Made by a program: the position numbers and the translations under genes. Positions 60,961 through 64,000 of a stretch of DNA of 64,000 bases are shown here, piece after piece (position 1 is the first letter of the stretch; each line of letters begins with the position of its first letter). The notes beneath the pieces were generated by a model, which had not been told where the DNA came from, ran no database searches, and worked only from the letters and a program-made list of their open reading frames with translations. This DNA is from an uncultured Eubacterium sp. (GTDB lineage: Bacteria; Bacillota; Clostridia; Lachnospirales; Lachnospiraceae): assembly GCA_910578975.1 (NCBI GenBank), contig CAJTRZ010000010.1:1-64000 (forward strand), read 5' to 3'.

Positions 60961-62370
60961 GTGCGATTTTTTGCAAAAATATTTCTGTGTGGAACGATTG
61001 TACTTAGTATGACATTTTTATTTTCCGGTTATTATTTTATGAATTATTCTCTTGAAGAAAATTTGAAGAAGGAAAAAAATCTGGTTATCAGTCAGTATCA
61101 ATATGATAAATTTACAATTCAGACCCGTCTACTTTCTGATGAGAATTTGTACGAAGAGTTATTACAAAAAAATAGCAAAGTCACGTTACAAAGATTATTA
61201 GAGGATATTCAGGCGGTCTCAGCATTTTATTCAGAGAATAAAAAAGTTTTATATTCAGACATACAAAACATGAATCAATCTTTTGTAAAAGAGTTATCTG
61301 ACAGTACACAAAACTATAAATATTATCGGGAAGAAGATCGTTATTATTTGTTCATAGGAAGTATGATAGATCAAAATCATAGATGCTACTTTATCACGAA
61401 AACGGATATCTCAGGAGTTTTGGAACAACATAAAAGTTTACAAAAGCAGTTTTATAAAATTTATGGTATCGCTCTTGGAATTGGTGTGATACTTTTATTT
61501 ATTTTATCTGTTATTGTGACAGTACCTCTGAAAAAAATAACCGAGGCTGCAAACAGAATGGCAGGAGGTTCTTATAGTGAAAGAATTCATATAAGAGGAA
61601 ATGATGAAATAGGAAAACTATCGAGGAGCTTTAATGTGATGGCAAATGCAGTGGAAGACAGGATAAAGGAACTGTCTGAGCAGTCTAAGCGGAAAGAAGA
61701 GTTTGTCGAAAATTTTGCTCATGAACTGAAAACGCCATTAACATCAGTCATTGGATATGCGGACATGATATACCAACGTGATATGTCCAGAAAAGAAATA
61801 AAAGAGGCAGCATGGTTTATATGGAATGAAGGAATGCATTTAGAAGCTTTGTCCCATAAACTTATGGATTTGACAATTTTAAATAAACAGGACTTTATGT
61901 TGTGGGATATGGGAGCGGAAGAGGTAATCGGAGAGATTTTAAAAAGTCTGCAGCCTGTTTTAAAGAAAAATAACGTTATAATTGAGACAAAAATAGAAAA
62001 CGCATATATCAAGGCAGAGTATGATTTATTAAAGATGTTATTGTTTAATCTGATTGATAATGCAAACAAAGCAGACGCAGATTTCATAAAGGTGTCAGGA
62101 ACAATCAAGGAAGAACGTTATGAAATTGCTATCGAGGATAATGGTACAGGGATGGCAGAAGAAGAACTAGTCAAAGTTACAGAGCCTTTTTATATGGTAG
62201 ATAAGTCACGTTCGAGAAGGAAACATGGAGCAGGATTAGGTCTGGCATTGGCAACGAAAATTGCGGAGATACATGGCAGTCAGCTGTATTTTGAAAGTGA
62301 GAAAGGAAAAGGATGCAGAGTCAGCTTCTTTTTAATGTGCCAGAAAGGCGGTAAAAAGGATGAAAAATAA
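60961..62370 (+). CDS. Membrane sensor histidine kinase
   Basis: This protein of 469 residues starts with GTG, 6 bases after GGAGG. An N-terminal helix (about 5-28) and a second at about 170-193 flank an external sensor domain of about 140 residues. HAMP (about 195-245), HisKA with phosphoacceptor His254 in FAHELKTPLTSVIGY, and HATPase_c with the N box NLIDNANKA and the G boxes EDNGTGMAEEE and GAGLGLALATKIAEIHG follow. It overlaps the third gene by 11 bases. The signal is unknown; envelope or peptide stress is common for this class. Confidence 0.93.
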   Translation: MRFFAKIFLCGTIVLSMTFLFSGYYFMNYSLEENLKKEKNLVISQYQYDKFTIQTRLLSDENLYEELLQKNSKVTLQRLLEDIQAVSAFYSENKKVLYSDIQNMNQSFVKELSDSTQNYKYYREEDRYYLFIGSMIDQNHRCYFITKTDISGVLEQHKSLQKQFYKIYGIALGIGVILLFILSVIVTVPLKKITEAANRMAGGSYSERIHIRGNDEIGKLSRSFNVMANAVEDRIKELSEQSKRKEEFVENFAHELKTPLTSVIGYADMIYQRDMSRKEIKEAAWFIWNEGMHLEALSHKLMDLTILNKQDFMLWDMGAEEVIGEILKSLQPVLKKNNVIIETKIENAYIKAEYDLLKMLLFNLIDNANKADADFIKVSGTIKEERYEIAIEDNGTGMAEEELVKVTEPFYMVDKSRSRRKHGAGLGLALATKIAEIHGSQLYFESEKGKGCRVSFFLMCQKGGKKDEK

Positions 62371-63103
62371 GATTTCTATAATATTGGTTTTTATAATTAC
62401 TTTGTTGGTATTAGTTGGGGGATTATTTATTATGCAGCAAAGATTAGACACCCAGAGTGTAAGACTCCTAAATGAAAAGTTAAATAGTAAGGAAACGATA
62501 TTTCGTTCAAATAGTGAAAAAAAAGAATTAAATAAGAAATTTTTAACAAAAAATGAACTGGTTGAAGTAGTGCATAGTATGGAAAATAAAAAAAATATGA
62601 GACCTCATGAACCGGTAAAAGGGCAGTTATCAATGAATCAGGCAATTACTAAAGGAAAAGAATGGGTTCAAAAATTATTTTCTACAAAAATTCAAACTTA
62701 TAAAAAAGTCAGTGCAAATTTGTGTACAAATGATTCGGCAGGAATTAATAAAATACCCGGAATATTATATGGTTTTTGGGAAGTTAAGTTCGAAAAGAAA
62801 AATTTGATGGTAAAGATGAGCATCCATAGTGTTACAGGTCAGTTGCTGGGAATTGAAGTTTATTCTTATAATAAGCAATTAAAATCAAGCTATAAAAATC
62901 CTGAAAAAATATTAGCAGGGTACGTAAGATCATTAAATATGAAAAGTAATACCTGTATTTATACAGAAGGAGGATTGTATGAAAAAATTGCTGATGGAGA
63001 TTTATATGCAGTCCTTGAAATAGGAAGTGTTCAGATATCGACAAAAAGCAGGAAATATGACTTTGATGGAGTCATGGCGTTACATCTGGTGCCGGAAATT
63101 TAA
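62360..63103 (+). CDS. Membrane-anchored hypothetical protein of the two-component operon
   Basis: This 247-residue protein has an N-terminal helix (IILVFIITLLVLVGGLFIM) that should anchor it outside the membrane, a charged helical stretch (residues 30-75) and a mixed domain (about 90-247) with YGFWEVKFEKKNLMVKMSIHSVTGQLLGIE, a pattern like PepSY/YpeB modules that bind peptides or inhibit proteases. I do not assign a family. Overlap with the kinase gene suggests it tunes the sensor or is its output at the membrane. Confidence 0.65.
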   Translation: MKNKISIILVFIITLLVLVGGLFIMQQRLDTQSVRLLNEKLNSKETIFRSNSEKKELNKKFLTKNELVEVVHSMENKKNMRPHEPVKGQLSMNQAITKGKEWVQKLFSTKIQTYKKVSANLCTNDSAGINKIPGILYGFWEVKFEKKNLMVKMSIHSVTGQLLGIEVYSYNKQLKSSYKNPEKILAGYVRSLNMKSNTCIYTEGGLYEKIADGDLYAVLEIGSVQISTKSRKYDFDGVMALHLVPEI

Positions 63104-63229
63104 TTATTTTGCAGTTATTAGAAAAATTATTTACAAGTATAACACAATTCTACCGAAAGCCGGTGACATCTTCCTGTTATGCTCTGTATGAAATGAAAAT
63201 GTTTTATACGAGAATAAGGAGAATGGGTC

Positions 63230-64000
63230 ATGGCAAAATATTTTTATGAAGGAAATTTAAATGAACAGGAGAATTATCATAAAAAAGGGAAGATTGAGTA
63301 TTATATTCGCGGAACAGTAAAAGTAAACGGAAGAGTATATGAACGTTATGGAATAAAGACACATTTTATTGAAGTTAATGAGGATTACATTGCATTAATC
63401 AGACAATATGTCATACCATTTATAGAAAATGGAGATATATTAAGTATCAGTGAGAAAGTTATTTCCATATGTCAGGGAAATATTAAAAAAATGAAAGATG
63501 TTCACGTATCCCGGCTTACAAAGCGAATCAGCCGATTTGGGAAAAAGACAGTGAGTGGCATAGGAATTACGGAACCGTATAAGTTACAGTTGATGGTTGA
63601 CATGAATGGCTGGGGGAAAATTCTGTTGGCGGGAGCTGTGGGACTGCTTGGGAAACTTGTTGGGAAAAGAGGGGTATTTTATAAGATTTTAGGTGAGGAA
63701 ACAGCTGGAATAGATGGATTTTACAGCCATTCGGCTTTTGAGCAATATCATAATATGGCAGTACTTATGCCTAGGGAACCTGACAGGGTATGTAACGAGA
63801 TATACGAAAAATGTGGAATACCGGCAATGATAGTGGATGCCAATGATATCAGTGTCTGCATATTAGGAAGGGCGGAGGTGTTAGAAGAAATAACAGATGA
63901 GAGACTGGCAGATTATATTGCGGATAATCCGGCAGGTCAGGATGACGAACTTACTCCGTTTATTATTATAAGGGACATTACAGGGAAAACACCACAACCA
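63230..64000 (+). CDS. CofE-like (F420-0:gamma-glutamyl ligase family) protein, cut at the right edge
   Basis: 257 codons are open to the window end. The ATG at 63230 follows AAGGAG. Family-like parts are RVYERYGIKTHFIEVNEDY, SRLTKRISRFGKKTVSGIGI, YKILGEETAGIDGFY, CGIPAMIVDANDISVCILG (metal and substrate region) and IADNPAGQDDELTPFIIIR. CofE adds glutamate to F420-0, but most Clostridia lack F420, so the Firmicutes version probably has another acceptor. The gap 63104-63229 contains no gene; ACCG/CGGT at 63152-63164 is a small hairpin. Confidence 0.65.
   Translation, partial: MAKYFYEGNLNEQENYHKKGKIEYYIRGTVKVNGRVYERYGIKTHFIEVNEDYIALIRQYVIPFIENGDILSISEKVISICQGNIKKMKDVHVSRLTKRISRFGKKTVSGIGITEPYKLQLMVDMNGWGKILLAGAVGLLGKLVGKRGVFYKILGEETAGIDGFYSHSAFEQYHNMAVLMPREPDRVCNEIYEKCGIPAMIVDANDISVCILGRAEVLEEITDERLADYIADNPAGQDDELTPFIIIRDITGKTPQP

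Noticed and set aside
63104..63229. Promoter before the CofE-like gene
   Set aside because: TATAAC-like hexamers exist, but none has a -35 at proper distance, so no site was called.

Overview
The window is AT-rich, low-GC Gram-positive DNA, most like a gut Clostridia/Lachnospiraceae chromosome. The pointers are Shine-Dalgarno sites of the AGGAGG type, occasional TTG/GTG starts, a DUF5685 gene beside a J-domain gene, VanZ and NTP_transf_5 family proteins, a K+-dependent membrane pyrophosphatase and a CofE-like gene. No rRNA, tRNA, CRISPR array, insertion sequence or phage gene was seen.

Layout. (1) 1-2507: a palindromic element, then a minus-strand operon (zinc-ribbon membrane protein, DUF5685 protein, J-domain protein with a cysteine-rich tail). 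(2) 2787-55705: about 53 kb of same-strand genes, a very large cell-surface polysaccharide locus. It opens with the initiating sugar-phosphate transferase and closes with a membrane Ig-like protein and two Wzz/BY-kinase fusions. Between them are about 17 known or likely glycosyltransferases, two Wzx flippases, two Wzy-like polymerases, two pyruvyl-transferase-family proteins, an FrhB-like iron-sulfur protein, seven acyltransferase-3 membrane proteins, a nitroreductase-like protein, VanZ, an APH-like kinase and a nucleotidyltransferase-kinase fusion. Sugar-nucleotide genes supply UDP-galactofuranose (glf), dTDP-L-rhamnose (rmlB, rmlD, rmlC; rmlA is not here) and a CDP-6-deoxyhexose (ddhA, ddhB). 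The last pair sits beside a 2-hydroxyacid dehydrogenase and an HMGL-type aldolase. (3) 55763-57464 (minus): an NTP_transf_5 protein and an Lrp/AsnC regulator. (4) 57771-59819: pyrophosphate-driven ion pump. (5) 60306-63103: response regulator, sensor kinase and a membrane-anchored third protein. (6) 63230-end: a CofE-like gene cut by the window edge.

How it fits together. Synthesis would start on undecaprenyl phosphate with the 5' transferase. The glycosyltransferases extend the repeat unit, AT3 and pyruvyl enzymes decorate it, Wzx exports it, Wzy polymerises it, and the 3' Wzz/BY-kinases set chain length. The duplicated Wzx, Wzy, pyruvyl-transferase and unknown paralogue genes suggest two repeat-unit modules joined end to end, with candidate promoters near 21.2 and 25.6 kb.

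Most notable: the locus carries several fresh-looking lesions. A 34-bp tandem duplication frameshifts a glycosyltransferase (23924-23991). A 78-bp in-frame tandem duplication lies in a GT8 gene (45235-45390). An amber codon splits a dehydrogenase (48220). An acyltransferase seems to have lost its conserved SGY/SGF segment (near 36920). This pattern suits structural variation of a surface glycan, possibly by reversible slippage. Functional calls rest on motif recognition only; no database search was run.
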